This document shows positions 1-8,457 of a stretch of DNA of 64,000 nt, in pieces. Position numbers and translations under genes: made by a program. The DNA comes from Paenibacillus tuaregi (lineage in GTDB: Bacteria; Bacillota; Bacilli; Paenibacillales; Paenibacillaceae): assembly GCF_900086655.1 (NCBI RefSeq), contig NZ_LT575476.1, positions 5,356,431-5,420,430 on the forward strand, read 5' to 3'. Under the pieces are notes generated by a model. The model had not been told where the DNA came from. It did not search any database and saw only the letters and a list, made by a program, of their open reading frames with translations. Numbering within the stretch: position 1 is the first letter of the stretch; the number at the start of each line of letters is the position of its first letter.

Positions 1-446
1 CTAATAATGCTAGGAATAATCAGAACCCAGAAGGTGTCCAGCATACCCAGCGAGCGGATCAGCAAATAAGTGGGAATCAGTCCTCCGCTAAAGAACATCG
101 TGATCATGAAGAACACCATATACTGCTTGCGAAACAGCAATGTCTTCTTGGACATTCCGTAGGCTAACAGTGCCGTGAAGAAGACAGATAATACCGTACC
201 GATCACAGTTCTAAGAACGGTGATCAAGAAAGAGTTCAACAAGCGGTGATCCTGAAACACAATGTAATAGTTCTCTAATGTGTACACTCTAGGCCACAGG
301 GTTACACCGCCGAGCGCCGTATCACTCCCTTGATTGAAGGAAATAACAAGCGCGTTCCAAAACGGGTAGAGCATGATTACCGCCATCAGTGTCAAGAGGA
401 GATAGATCGTCCGCTGCATCATTTTATCGCCCAGGCTTAGTCTCAT
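1..446 (-). CDS. Carbohydrate ABC transporter permease, LplC/YtcP type (3' end outside window)
   Basis: The visible 148 residues begin MRLSLGDKMMQRTIYLLLTL and hold the first membrane segment, a short extracytoplasmic loop (FNQGSDTALGGVTLWP) and the start of the TM core (TYLLIRSLGMLDTFWVLIIP). This N-terminal layout is typical of LplC-type inner-membrane subunits that pair with LplB-type permeases for oligosaccharide import. The ATG at 446 has a GGAGG-like site just upstream and lies 27 bp after the LplB-type gene, so both are in one operon with the GH4 and kinase genes. The C-terminal EAA loop and any binding-protein gene lie beyond the window edge. Confidence 0.9.
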   Translation of the reverse strand, partial: MRLSLGDKMMQRTIYLLLTLMAVIMLYPFWNALVISFNQGSDTALGGVTLWPRVYTLENYYIVFQDHRLLNSFLITVLRTVIGTVLSVFFTALLAYGMSKKTLLFRKQYMVFFMITMFFSGGLIPTYLLIRSLGMLDTFWVLIIPSII

Positions 447-473
447 TGTTCACCCCTCCTATAAGTTGTAGGT

Positions 474-1400
474 CTACCAGAGACTTACATCAGCCCGGCG
501 GGCGATTTTGTTGGCGGTCACCAGCAGAATTACACTGATTACCGCTTTGAACAGCCCTACCGCTGTCGCATAAGAGAATCTGGCATTCAATATCCCAACA
601 CGATACACATAGGTGTCGATAACATCGGAGTAAGGCTGCAGAATTGGATTGGTTGCCAGCAGCAAAATGTCTTCAAAACCCGCACTGAGCAGATTGCCGA
701 TAGCAAGAATCATAAAGATAATAATTACAGGGGAAATACTAGGGAGTGTAATGGTGTAAATTTGCTTAAACCGGCTTGCGCCGTCTATAGAAGCGGCCTC
801 ATACATAGAAGGATCAACGCCCGCGATCGCAGCCAGATAGACAATGCTGCCAAACCCGATCTCCTTCCACACATTCACGCTCACAAGAATCGACCAGAAG
901 TATTCCGGTATCGCCAGAAAGTTGATCGGCTCATGGGTCAGGTTCAGCTGCTCCAGCAAGTAGTTCACTGTTCCGTTATCCACCGACAGCAGTGAGAATA
1001 CAAGGCCGGATACAATGACCCAGGACAGGAAATACGGCAGATAGCTGACTGTCTGGATAAATCGTTTAAAGGCCATATTCCCGATTTCATTAAGCATCAG
1101 CGCAAGCAGAATCGGGGCAGGAAAGGTAATGATCAGTTTCAGCAGACTAATCACAAGGGTATTTCTCATTACAGTCCAGAACTCAGGCGCCTCAAAGAAC
1201 ATTTTGAAATTCATCCATCCAACCCAAGCACTTCCCAACACGCCTTTAAAAATGTTGTACTGCTGAAACGCCATAACCACGCCATACATCGGAATGTAAC
1301 TGAATATTGCGACAAAAATAATTCCCGGCCAGACCATGGACTGTAAATCCAACTGATTCGTAAATTTCTTCCATACACTTGGTTTGACGGCCGCCTTCAT
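474..1400 (-). CDS. Carbohydrate ABC transporter permease, LplB type
   Basis: This 308-residue protein has about six membrane segments and the cytoplasmic EAA loop that contacts the ATPase (EAASIDGASRFKQIYTITLP, about residues 201-220). The N-terminal block with SYIPMYGVVMAFQQYNIFKG is characteristic of LplB/YtcO permeases. It is the partner of the LplC-type permease at 1-446. No ATPase gene is near, which is usual because such importers share an MsmX-type ATPase encoded elsewhere. It follows the GH4 gene by 24 bp, so the sugar taken up is probably the substrate of the kinase and the GH4 enzyme. Confidence 0.92.
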   Translation of the reverse strand: MKAAVKPSVWKKFTNQLDLQSMVWPGIIFVAIFSYIPMYGVVMAFQQYNIFKGVLGSAWVGWMNFKMFFEAPEFWTVMRNTLVISLLKLIITFPAPILLALMLNEIGNMAFKRFIQTVSYLPYFLSWVIVSGLVFSLLSVDNGTVNYLLEQLNLTHEPINFLAIPEYFWSILVSVNVWKEIGFGSIVYLAAIAGVDPSMYEAASIDGASRFKQIYTITLPSISPVIIIFMILAIGNLLSAGFEDILLLATNPILQPYSDVIDTYVYRVGILNARFSYATAVGLFKAVISVILLVTANKIARRADVSLW

Positions 1401-1424
1401 CCACGTTTCCTCCTCTGACGCCTT

Positions 1425-2723
1425 CTAGTGAAACATAGGCAGATACGGTTTGTTTTTCTCCAGCATTTCATCCAGCAGCTGTTCAGCTACAGTGACCGAA
1501 GGCACCAGCGGGTGATGAACCAATGCCTGCAGAGCAATGTCCCGGTCCCCGTGTACGGCTGCCTCGATGGTCAGGCTCTCGTATACCTTGACCGCCGCTA
1601 GCAGACCTTTAATGGACTCTGGAATTTTCCGCAGCGGAATTGGCAGCGGGCCCTGCTTGGTCACTATGCAGTTCACCTCAATGGAAGCATCGTCCGGCAG
1701 GAAGCCAATAATTCCGTTGTTGCGTACATTCAGTGTCTGGATATCGCGGGAATCATTATGAAGGGATCTCATCAGCAGTACCGCTGCCTCCGAGTAATAC
1801 GCCCCGCCGCGCTGCTCCAGCTGCTTCGGTTTCTCCTTCAGCTCCACGTCCCGGTACAGCTTGAACAGCTCTTCCTCCACCTGCTTCACCACTTCCGCAC
1901 GCGAGCCGGTCGTTGTCGCCGCTTCCTTCTGTTCCTCCAACATAGCGTCTGTCATATAGTAATAGCTCAGGTAATAGGAGGGGATCGATTTCAATCCATT
2001 CAGGAACCGGTGGTCCCAGGAATCAAACGGCACATTGCCCGCCTTGTAGCTCTGAGGGTAGTCAATAAGCTCCTGCAGCTTGCTCTCTCCGTCAATTACG
2101 ACATCAGATACCCAGTGTAGATGGTTAATGCCAACAAACTCCGAGTAGATCTTCTCGATAGGAAGCCCGAAGAACCCGGAAAGCCACTTTTGAAAACCGA
2201 TCGGCGAGTTGCACAGACCTATGGTTTTGACCGAAGAATACTTGTGAACAGCCTCAGTCACCATACCGGCCGGATTCGTAAAATTCAGCAGCCAGGCATC
2301 TGGCGCAAGCTCCTCGATATCCCTGCAGATATCCAGAATGACCGGGATGGTCCGCAGGCCTTTCATCATACCTCCGGGGCCTGTCGTCTCCTGACCGATC
2401 ACATTGTACTTTAGCGGAATCAATTCGTCCCATTTCCGCGCTTCCAGCATGCCTACCCGGATTTGCGTGCAGACAAAGTCCGCTCCAGCGATAGCCTCCC
2501 TCCGGTTAAGCGCTTCCACAACGGTGATCGGCAAACCGGACTTAGCAATCATACGCCTGCTCAGTTCCGCAATCGTATGCAGCTTCTCCCTCCCCTCCTC
2601 AATATCCACCAGCCATACTTCGCCGATGGGAAGCTCTTTGTGGTGCATAAGGATGCCTTCAATAAGCTCAGGTGTATACGATGACCCGGCTCCGACGACG
2701 ACTAGCTTTAATGTTTCCTTCAT
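1425..2723 (-). CDS. GH4 family 6-phospho-glycosidase (6-phospho-beta-glucosidase type)
   Basis: The 432-residue protein begins with a Rossmann nucleotide fold (LKLVVVGAGSSYTPELIEGI), as in GH4 enzymes that need NAD+ and a divalent metal. The metal-binding Cys and His are present in GLCNSPIGF (C171) and GINHLHW (H201). Length is normal for the family (about 430-450). GH4 enzymes of this subgroup (LicH/CelF-like) hydrolyse 6-phosphorylated disaccharides in the cytoplasm. Here the neighbours are an ABC importer and an ATP-dependent kinase instead of a PTS, so the phosphate probably comes from the kinase at 2768-3751. The exact sugar cannot be read from the sequence. Confidence 0.9.
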   Translation of the reverse strand: MKETLKLVVVGAGSSYTPELIEGILMHHKELPIGEVWLVDIEEGREKLHTIAELSRRMIAKSGLPITVVEALNRREAIAGADFVCTQIRVGMLEARKWDELIPLKYNVIGQETTGPGGMMKGLRTIPVILDICRDIEELAPDAWLLNFTNPAGMVTEAVHKYSSVKTIGLCNSPIGFQKWLSGFFGLPIEKIYSEFVGINHLHWVSDVVIDGESKLQELIDYPQSYKAGNVPFDSWDHRFLNGLKSIPSYYLSYYYMTDAMLEEQKEAATTTGSRAEVVKQVEEELFKLYRDVELKEKPKQLEQRGGAYYSEAAVLLMRSLHNDSRDIQTLNVRNNGIIGFLPDDASIEVNCIVTKQGPLPIPLRKIPESIKGLLAAVKVYESLTIEAAVHGDRDIALQALVHHPLVPSVTVAEQLLDEMLEKNKPYLPMFH

Positions 2724-2767
2724 AACCAGACCCTTCTTTCGCCTTTTTCATTTTGGTTGGATGATAA

Positions 2768-3751
2768 CTAGCTTGTTTTATTCGGTACTTTCTCCAGGGA
2801 CGACAGACGATCAAGTATCTCGCGATTAACATGCATCCCGCTGCGTTCCATCGCCAGAACGACCGAACCTACAACCGGCTCACGGCTTAATATCCTTAAG
2901 GTGCTATTGGGAGCCGACTGCTTCACCCTCTGCTCAATGGCGTGCCGGATAATACCTGAGCGGTCTCCCTTGGTCAACAGGCTGCCTGCCAGTACTATGT
3001 CAAAAGAGTCCTCTTCCATAGCCAATTGGCGTATAGTCGCCGCCGCGGCCAATCCCAGCTCATCCCCTTGCTTGATCAGCAATCCGGTGGCAACCTGGTC
3101 CCCTTCCTCTGCCGCCTGAAACAACAGCTCGGCAATATGAGCGGGCAAGTCTCTAAAATGATCCAGGTAATCCTCCCGCAGCTCTGAAACGTTGGAATAA
3201 CCCAGCAGTTGAGTTAAGCGCTCTGTCAGCACCGTCTTGCGCTCTCTCCCCTCACCCGCCCGGATAACGCTGCGGAATACCTCCACACTTAAATCATAGC
3301 CGCCGCCAAAATCACCGAACAGATAGCCGAACCCCCCGCATTGGTACGTAGCTCCCTTCGAATTCTTGCCTGCACAGTTCACGCCCGAGCCGCAAATCAG
3401 CACGACTCCATAGTTCTCCTCAGTACCTGAACGCAACGCATTCCAGGTATCACAGGAAATCTCCGTCCGGGGAAGACCGAGACGGCTGATGATGGGCCGC
3501 AAAATCCGGAAATCGGTCTCCCTGTCTGCTCCTGCCATGCCAAACCAGGAGTACTCCAGTTGATCCTTGGTCAGTCCTGAAGCCGTAAGCGCTTCCGATA
3601 CTGCCAGCCGCAAGTTGTCCTCCGCCTGCTGACGATTCTTCTGGTGGTTTCCGTTCCCTCCCCGGCCTGCACCGATGACCTGGCCCTGTTCATTGGCAAT
3701 TATGGCATAGGTTTTACTGCCCCCTGCATCCACTCCCAAGTAATACTTCAA
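2768..3751 (-). CDS. BadF/BadG/BcrA/BcrD-type sugar kinase (N-acetylglucosamine kinase-like)
   Basis: The 327-residue protein opens with the ASKHA phosphate-binding loop GVDAGGSKTYAII and has the second loop VLICGSGVNCAG and the GGFGYLFGDFGGGYDL block seen in GlcNAc/MurNAc kinases of this family. It transfers phosphate from ATP to a sugar in the cytoplasm. Translation starts at TTG (3751) behind AGGAG at 3755-3759. It lies between the LacI gene and GH4 in one operon. It may act on the imported disaccharide before GH4 cleavage or on a released amino sugar; these cannot be told apart here. Confidence 0.85.
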   Translation of the reverse strand: MKYYLGVDAGGSKTYAIIANEQGQVIGAGRGGNGNHQKNRQQAEDNLRLAVSEALTASGLTKDQLEYSWFGMAGADRETDFRILRPIISRLGLPRTEISCDTWNALRSGTEENYGVVLICGSGVNCAGKNSKGATYQCGGFGYLFGDFGGGYDLSVEVFRSVIRAGEGRERKTVLTERLTQLLGYSNVSELREDYLDHFRDLPAHIAELLFQAAEEGDQVATGLLIKQGDELGLAAAATIRQLAMEEDSFDIVLAGSLLTKGDRSGIIRHAIEQRVKQSAPNSTLRILSREPVVGSVVLAMERSGMHVNREILDRLSSLEKVPNKTS

Positions 3752-3771
3752 GATCGTTTCACTCCTAATAT

Positions 3772-4761
3772 TCAGGTTAATCTTACAGCAGCTGATGACT
3801 CACGCACGAGAAGCTGAGGAGCGAGCTTCGTCACAACGGGCGGCATCACCTCCCCATGGATCAATTTCATCAGCAGATCAACGCCGATGCTGCCCATTTG
3901 CGCCTCAGGCTGCCTGACCGTCGTCAACCGCGGGTAGAATTCACCTGCGAACTGCTGATCATCAAATCCTACAACCGAGATATCATGGGGTACCCGAATT
4001 CCTTCTTCGCGCAGCGCCTGGACAAGACCAAGGGCAATAAAGTCATCTCCGCAAAAAAAGGCTGTCGGAAGCCTATCTTCCCGAATCCATCTCTTGGCTA
4101 CTTCATAGCCGCCGCTTACCGTAAACCCGCAGGAATCTGTGCCGAAAGGCGTTAACCCTGCTTCCTCCAGCGCATGGCCATAGCCCCGCTTGCGCTCCGC
4201 AACACTGAGGAATACCGAAGGGCCGCCGATATAGGCAATCTGGGTGTGTCCAAGATCAATCAAGTGCTTTGTCGCTTCATAGCCACCCTGATAATTATCA
4301 ACCACGACACTGGGAACATCCTCATGCTGGAACTGGTTATCCAGCAGCACAAACGGTATGTTTTTTCTCTTCAGTTCCTCTACATCTTCCATCTCTTCAA
4401 GCGGGGACAGCAGGATAATCCCGTCCACACGGTCCTTCTGGAACAGGAAGTTATCGCCTTCGTCCTCATTCTCAGCGATGGATAAGGCCAAAAAATAACC
4501 TTGCTCCGTCAGCTTTCGGTTCACCACGCGAATCACGCGGTCATAGAAAGAGTCGTTAAAGTTGTTAATCGACATCCCGATGACTCCCGTCTTGCCGCGC
4601 ACTAGACTCCGAGCCGCGGAATTGGGCTGATAATTCAATTCCTCCATCGCTTTAAGCACTTTCTGTCTATTGGACTCACGCACAGACTGTGAATTGTTAA
4701 GCACTCTGGATACGGTCACTACCGAGAGCCCCGACTTTTTGGCTACATCATGAATGTTCAT
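3772..4761 (-). CDS. LacI family transcriptional repressor
   Basis: The N-terminal helix-turn-helix and hinge are classical (MNIHDVAKKSGLSVVTVSRV, then YQPNSAARSLVRGKTGVIG). The rest is a periplasmic-binding-protein-like sugar sensor (residues about 60-325) with GGPSVFLSVAERKRGY and the C-terminal TTVRQPEAQMGSIGVDLL block. It is first in the operon with the kinase, GH4 and permease genes, 20 bp from the kinase. Two near-identical palindromes flank its promoter (4785-4810 and 4913-4934), which points to autoregulation and control of the whole operon by the imported sugar or its phosphate. Confidence 0.95.
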   Translation of the reverse strand: MNIHDVAKKSGLSVVTVSRVLNNSQSVRESNRQKVLKAMEELNYQPNSAARSLVRGKTGVIGMSINNFNDSFYDRVIRVVNRKLTEQGYFLALSIAENEDEGDNFLFQKDRVDGIILLSPLEEMEDVEELKRKNIPFVLLDNQFQHEDVPSVVVDNYQGGYEATKHLIDLGHTQIAYIGGPSVFLSVAERKRGYGHALEEAGLTPFGTDSCGFTVSGGYEVAKRWIREDRLPTAFFCGDDFIALGLVQALREEGIRVPHDISVVGFDDQQFAGEFYPRLTTVRQPEAQMGSIGVDLLMKLIHGEVMPPVVTKLAPQLLVRESSAAVRLT

Positions 4762-4784
4762 TAAATTTCTATGCCTCCATCATC

Positions 4785-4810
4785 TAAAAGTTTAAACCTT
4801 TAAACTTTTA
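4785..4810. promoter_or_regulatory. LacI-type operator O1
   Basis: A perfect inverted repeat with 12-bp arms (TAAAAGTTTAAA) around a CC centre, placed between the likely -10 of the lacI-type gene (ATTATA on the plus strand at 4837-4842) and its start codon at 4761. The position suits a repressor that blocks elongation or initiation. Confidence 0.85.
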
Positions 4811-4912
4811 GGATAAATAAAAACCTTACCTGTTATATTATATCTACGAATTGACTAAAAATTGGACAGTATATGCCATTTTTCTCCTATTCATGACACT
4901 ATAACATCCATG

Positions 4913-4934
4913 AAAGTTTAAAGGTTTATACTTT
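4913..4934. promoter_or_regulatory. LacI-type operator O2
   Basis: The site reads AAAGTTTAAA, GG, TTTATACTTT: the same 10-bp arms as O1 with one mismatch. Its centre is about 126 bp from that of O1, close to twelve helical turns, so looping between bound dimers is plausible. A TATAAT at 4937-4942 on the plus strand lies beside it, so O2 may also control a rightward promoter. Confidence 0.8.
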
Positions 4935-5046
4935 GGTATAATATTACTACCGTTCCTGTTATCCGTCAATCCAAAAGTTTCCACCAAAAACCAACTATAT
5001 AGCGGAGGCCTAGATTACAATGAGCCTACAAAATATCAGTAAATAA
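4935..5046 (+). other. Possible rightward mini-transcript with an 8-codon ORF
   Basis: The 346 bp between the LacI start and the next gene holds, besides the two operators, a plus-strand TATAAT (4937-4942), a good ribosome binding site (GGAGG at 5004-5008) and ATG at 5020 opening the 8-codon frame MSLQNISK, which stops at 5044-5046 just before a terminator hairpin. This looks like a short leader-type transcript or the remnant of a longer gene. No promoter -35 is convincing, so this is tentative. Confidence 0.3.
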
Positions 5047-5051
5047 AGAAG

Positions 5052-5078
5052 AAGCCGCTCCACACAATGGAGCGGCTT
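5052..5078. terminator. Rho-independent terminator
   Basis: Perfect 11-bp stem AAGCCGCTCCA / TGGAGCGGCTT with a CACAA loop. It can serve the minus-strand direction only if transcription comes from the nucleotidyltransferase side, which it does not, so its likely user is the short plus-strand transcript or a read-through block. Confidence 0.6.
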
Positions 5079-5107
5079 TCTATATCCTGTATATCTTGCC
5101 CCAACGG

Positions 5108-5644
5108 TCAATTGAACTCTGCTATTATACGAAGCAATATATTTTTGCTATCTTCGTCCTTGGCTCGAGATTGCCTGCCAATTTGTTTGTAAACCTCCTT
5201 TTCCTCCAAAAGCTGTCTCGGATGCAACACATGAGCCGATAAACCGTTTAACATATAGCTTTGTGGCAACAACGAATCGTCTCGCCATACCCACTCTGGT
5301 AAGCCATTCATAATTATGCTTCCATCATTGGCATTGGTTATGTAGCCAAATGTAATGTCTACGTCATCCTTACGAAAATCAGACTGCCTCCCGCGAAACT
5401 GCTCTTTTACAGGAACCTGTTCATAACCAGCTTCGGCAAGAGCGCATTCTAACTGCTCTCTGTTTTGTATCCATGTTACCAAGTCTATATCGTCATGTGG
5501 ACGGGTGACCTTCCCGAGTAAAAAATCGATAGCCCATCCACCACGCAACCAGAACTTGCAATCAATTGTTGTGCAAATTGTATTGATTTCATTTAGTACC
5601 TTTAGTTGTGACTCTGTTTGATCTCCGAATATTGGCTCTATCAT
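5108..5644 (-). CDS. Nucleotidyltransferase, aminoglycoside/lincosamide-modifying type
   Basis: The 178-residue protein has the pol-beta nucleotidyltransferase core LRGGWAIDFLLGKVTRPHDD followed by IDLV, where the DDxD set (H-D-D-I-D) would hold Mg2+, and a third acidic residue in DDVDITFGY. This arrangement and size match the ANT(2'')/Lnu-type adenylyltransferase domain, which inactivates aminoglycosides or lincosamides by nucleotide transfer. Chromosomal members of this group often have unknown substrates, so resistance is not certain. ATG at 5644 has AAGGGG upstream. Single gene, with no regulator next to it. Confidence 0.75.
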   Translation of the reverse strand: MIEPIFGDQTESQLKVLNEINTICTTIDCKFWLRGGWAIDFLLGKVTRPHDDIDLVTWIQNREQLECALAEAGYEQVPVKEQFRGRQSDFRKDDVDITFGYITNANDGSIIMNGLPEWVWRDDSLLPQSYMLNGLSAHVLHPRQLLEEKEVYKQIGRQSRAKDEDSKNILLRIIAEFN

Positions 5645-5860
5645 GTCAAACCCCTTTTACAAATGAAGTTCCTACCTGTTTGCATTAATAGTACCATATA
5701 CTGGAATCGCCCTGCTATATTGTCTCGGGTCAAAATCTCCATCTATTGAATGAAGAAAAATCAGCATTTTCCTCTACATTACGAAAAGCCCACTGTACCC
5801 ATAGCATGAGAATAGCCCTTAGATTAACGGGCTGCTCTCATCTACAATCCTTAGCCGTTC

Positions 5861-6268
5861 CTATTCCTCATCTTCGCCTTCGCACACAACTTCAGTAAAC
5901 AGATTTAACGGAAAGAGAGTAGGAACCCGCCGTCCCGGAATCTTAATAAACTCGACAAAATTTCTTCCAACACGGATTAGCCTCCCATGAAGCTCACCTA
6001 TATCTTCTGCAGTGGCCACCAAATCAAATGGCAGCGTCTTTTTAACACGCTCATTAAGGACAATAAAGAAGGAGGTTTGAAAATCAACTACAGTTGATCC
6101 TACTGTAAAAGAGGTCGAGGTCACTTTGGAGAGCTTCCCCGTCGTTCTCGTTAGCTTCGGAAAGCCGGGTTGGAACACCGTTACGATCCGGCCTACAACG
6201 GGCTGCAGGCGCTGAACCAAAGTGATGTTCTGAGGAGCAGGACAACCTTGAATATCTATATCGCTCAA
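5861..6268 (-). CDS. DUF2642-like small protein (possible spore-coat-associated)
   Basis: This 135-residue acidic-tailed protein appears to hold two related beta-rich units, VVGRIVTVFQPGFPKLTRTT followed by GKLSKVTSTSFTVGS, and LHGRLIRVGRNFVEFIKIPG followed by RRVPTLFPLN. The pattern 'G-x-L/I-x-V-x-x-x-F-V-x-x' resembles DUF2642 proteins of sporulating Bacilli, which have an Sm-like fold and are often found in spore coats. It starts at TTG 6268 behind GGGGGAG. No signal peptide or membrane segment. The family call is from memory of the motif and is moderate. Confidence 0.6.
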   Translation of the reverse strand: MSDIDIQGCPAPQNITLVQRLQPVVGRIVTVFQPGFPKLTRTTGKLSKVTSTSFTVGSTVVDFQTSFFIVLNERVKKTLPFDLVATAEDIGELHGRLIRVGRNFVEFIKIPGRRVPTLFPLNLFTEVVCEGEDEE

Positions 6269-6299
6269 AGAAACTCCCCCTGTAAGGTAATGTTGACTC

Positions 6300-6464
6300 C
6301 TATTTTATTCTGATCCCGGGATAATGTTCGGGCACCATAACTGTGAAATCATTGAAGCCTAACCCTATGACTCTCACCGATTTGCGGTTCCCCGACTGCC
6401 TTCGAAATGCCCTGCCCCATGATTTGGTTTGATCATAAAGGGTTGCACTAGTGTCAAAGTCCAT
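6300..6464 (-). CDS. Possible small ORF of unknown function
   Basis: A 54-codon frame (MDFDTSATLYDQTKSWGRAF...) 31 bp upstream of the DUF2642-like gene on the same strand. A longer start at 6494 would lie inside the terminator hairpin of the reductase gene, so only ATG 6464 is reasonable, with GGAG about 12 nt before it. I do not recognise the protein. It could be a shadow. Confidence 0.25.
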   Translation of the reverse strand: MDFDTSATLYDQTKSWGRAFRRQSGNRKSVRVIGLGFNDFTVMVPEHYPGIRIK

Positions 6465-6468
6465 ATGC

Positions 6469-6506
6469 AAAAACGGCTCCAGAGCATTTTTCATGCTTCG
6501 GAGCCG
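6469..6506 (-). terminator. Terminator of the reductase gene at 6614-7645
   Basis: Stem CGGCTCC(a/g)...CGGAGCCG extended by AGAGCAT/CATGCTT, followed on the minus strand by TTTTT. Confidence 0.75.
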
Positions 6507-6613
6507 CTTTAAGTCTATCGATTTCTATTTCCTGATTGTTATGCGGTCTGCCTATCCAGTAATACGCTTATACCTAACCTCAAATTGGTTCTCCCTACGG
6601 GACTTCACCCTTT

Positions 6614-7645
6614 TCAAAATTGTTCAAGCACGATCTTTCCCACAGTCCGGCCGGTCTCCAGAAGAGCATGCGCCTTGCGGAGGTTCTCGGCGTTAATAGG
6701 CGCAAGCTTCTGTGCCACAGTCGTCCGGATGATCCCTTGATCCACGAGCCGGGCGATCTCATTCAGCAGGTTATGCTGCTCTATCATATCCGCCGTCTGA
6801 TAACTCGAGCGGGTGAACATGAATTCCCAGACAAAGGTTGCGCTCTTGTTCATGAGCAGCGTCAAATCCAGTGATTCCTTTGTCTCTACAATGGAGCAGA
6901 TTTTGCCCTGCGGCGCGATGGCCTCAGCCATGCCCTTCCAGTGCTGCTCGGTATGGTTCAGGCATAATATGTAATCGACCTGACCTAATCCATTCGCCTG
7001 GAGCTGCGGCATGAACGGGTCGTAATGGTTAATCACGTAATCCGCCCCCTGCTCCTTGACCCAAGCTGTAGAATCCGGACGGGAAGCCGTGCCAATTACC
7101 GTTAACCCAGCATGCCGGGCAAGCTGCACCGCGATCGATCCTACCCCGCCAGCGGCTCCGATAATTAGAATGGTTTTGCCGCTATTCACAGACTTGTCGG
7201 GTGATACGCCAAGCCGATCATACAGCCCTTCCCATGCCGTGATTGCGGTCAAGGGCAGCGCCGCCGCCTCAGCAAAATCCACGCTGGCCGGCTTCATGCC
7301 AACGATACGCTCATCGACAAGGTGAAATTCGCTGTTGCCTCCCTGGCGTACAATGCTGCCAGCATAGAAGACCTCATCCCCTGGCTGAAACAGTGTGGAG
7401 TCCGGTCCAACCTGCTCCACTACCCCAGCTACGTCCCAGCCCAGCACTTTCAGTTCACTTTCGGTACGGGCTTTAGGGGCTCTCACTTTGGTATCCACCG
7501 GGTTGACCGAGACAGCCTTCACTTTAACCAGCAGATCCCTGCCTGTTGGCACCGGCTTCTCGATTTCCGCATCTATGAGACTATTGGGGTCCTCAATGGG
7601 CAGGTATTGGAACAGGCCTACAGCTTTCATCTTTTCTTGAGTCAT
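6614..7645 (-). CDS. MDR-family zinc-type alcohol dehydrogenase / quinone oxidoreductase
   Basis: The 343-residue protein has an N-terminal GroES-like catalytic domain (VKVKAVSVNPVDTKVRAP, VLGWDVAGVVEQVG) and a Rossmann domain with ILIIGAAGGVGSIAVQLARH. The Cys/His zinc ligands of true alcohol dehydrogenases are absent, as in NADPH quinone reductases. ATG 7645 is preferred because AAGGAGAG lies 7 nt upstream; a longer frame to 7720 would overlap the SDR gene. It is last in the 11.1-6.6 kb redox cluster, 68 bp behind the SDR, and ends at a terminator. Confidence 0.88.
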   Translation of the reverse strand: MTQEKMKAVGLFQYLPIEDPNSLIDAEIEKPVPTGRDLLVKVKAVSVNPVDTKVRAPKARTESELKVLGWDVAGVVEQVGPDSTLFQPGDEVFYAGSIVRQGGNSEFHLVDERIVGMKPASVDFAEAAALPLTAITAWEGLYDRLGVSPDKSVNSGKTILIIGAAGGVGSIAVQLARHAGLTVIGTASRPDSTAWVKEQGADYVINHYDPFMPQLQANGLGQVDYILCLNHTEQHWKGMAEAIAPQGKICSIVETKESLDLTLLMNKSATFVWEFMFTRSSYQTADMIEQHNLLNEIARLVDQGIIRTTVAQKLAPINAENLRKAHALLETGRTVGKIVLEQF

Positions 7646-7713
7646 CGTTAATCTCTCCTTGAAATTATAATTTTCATAGATTATTCGTGTAATGTGATTG
7701 CTTGGATTCCGTT

Positions 7714-8427
7714 TTACCAAGGAAGCTGGCTATCCATGTAGTAGAAGCCGCCCGTCGGGCCATCTTCAGGCAGCGTAGCCAGACGGACTGCCGTCTTCGC
7801 TCCATCCTCCGGTGACAACTCGGCCTTTTCTCCGCCCATTTGAGTTTTAACCAGGCCAGGGTGTACCGAGTTCACCTTCAGATTCGTTCCTTTCGTCTGC
7901 TGTGCCCAATAAGCTGTAAGCATATTAAGGGCTGCCTTGGATGCGGAATACGCAGGGGTGGCAATACGCTGTGCCAGCTCATTCGACAGCATATATTGGA
8001 TCGATCCCAAGGCACTGCTCTGATTCACGATCCGCCCAGCTTCGCTCTTCAAGAGATGAGGCAGCAGCGCTTCCGTGATGTAGTAAGGGGCGAACGTGTT
8101 GACCTCAAATGTATCCCGGAATGCGTCCCCTTCGTATCCACTCGCTTCAGCCCATATTCCTGCATTGTTAACCAGAATATCCAGCCGTCCATAGGTGTCA
8201 CCAATCCATCCAGTCAATGCAGCGATATGCTTCGAATTCGTTACCTCCAGCTCGACGCCAACCGCATCAAGGCCTTTGCCCCGCAGCTCGGACGCCACTT
8301 CATCAGCTGTCGCCTGGGTACGTGCCGCAACCAATACCGTGATGCCCTGTTCCCCCAATTGTTTGGCAATTTCATACCCGATTCCTTTGTTCGCTCCCGT
8401 CACCAAAGCCACTTTTTTGTTTGTCAT
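7714..8427 (-). CDS. SDR family NAD(P)-dependent oxidoreductase
   Basis: A 237-residue classical short-chain dehydrogenase: TGANKGIG cofactor loop near the N-terminus, NNAG, a catalytic Ser in NQSSALGS, and the YSASK Tyr/Lys pair. The end GFYYMDSQLPW is common in the carbonyl-reductase-like branch (relatives of plant-type salutaridine/carbonyl reductases). It probably reduces reactive carbonyls using NADPH. ATG 8427 fits AGGAGG at 8436-8441 better than ATG 8433. It lies 30 bp behind the quinone reductase gene. Confidence 0.9.
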   Translation of the reverse strand: MTNKKVALVTGANKGIGYEIAKQLGEQGITVLVAARTQATADEVASELRGKGLDAVGVELEVTNSKHIAALTGWIGDTYGRLDILVNNAGIWAEASGYEGDAFRDTFEVNTFAPYYITEALLPHLLKSEAGRIVNQSSALGSIQYMLSNELAQRIATPAYSASKAALNMLTAYWAQQTKGTNLKVNSVHPGLVKTQMGGEKAELSPEDGAKTAVRLATLPEDGPTGGFYYMDSQLPW

Positions 8428-8457
8428 GTTCATTTCCTCCTCAAGAGTATAGGTTTG

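Noticed and set aside
7646-7720. N-terminal extension of the MDR reductase
   Set aside because: It overlaps the SDR stop; ATG 7645 has a far better ribosome site.
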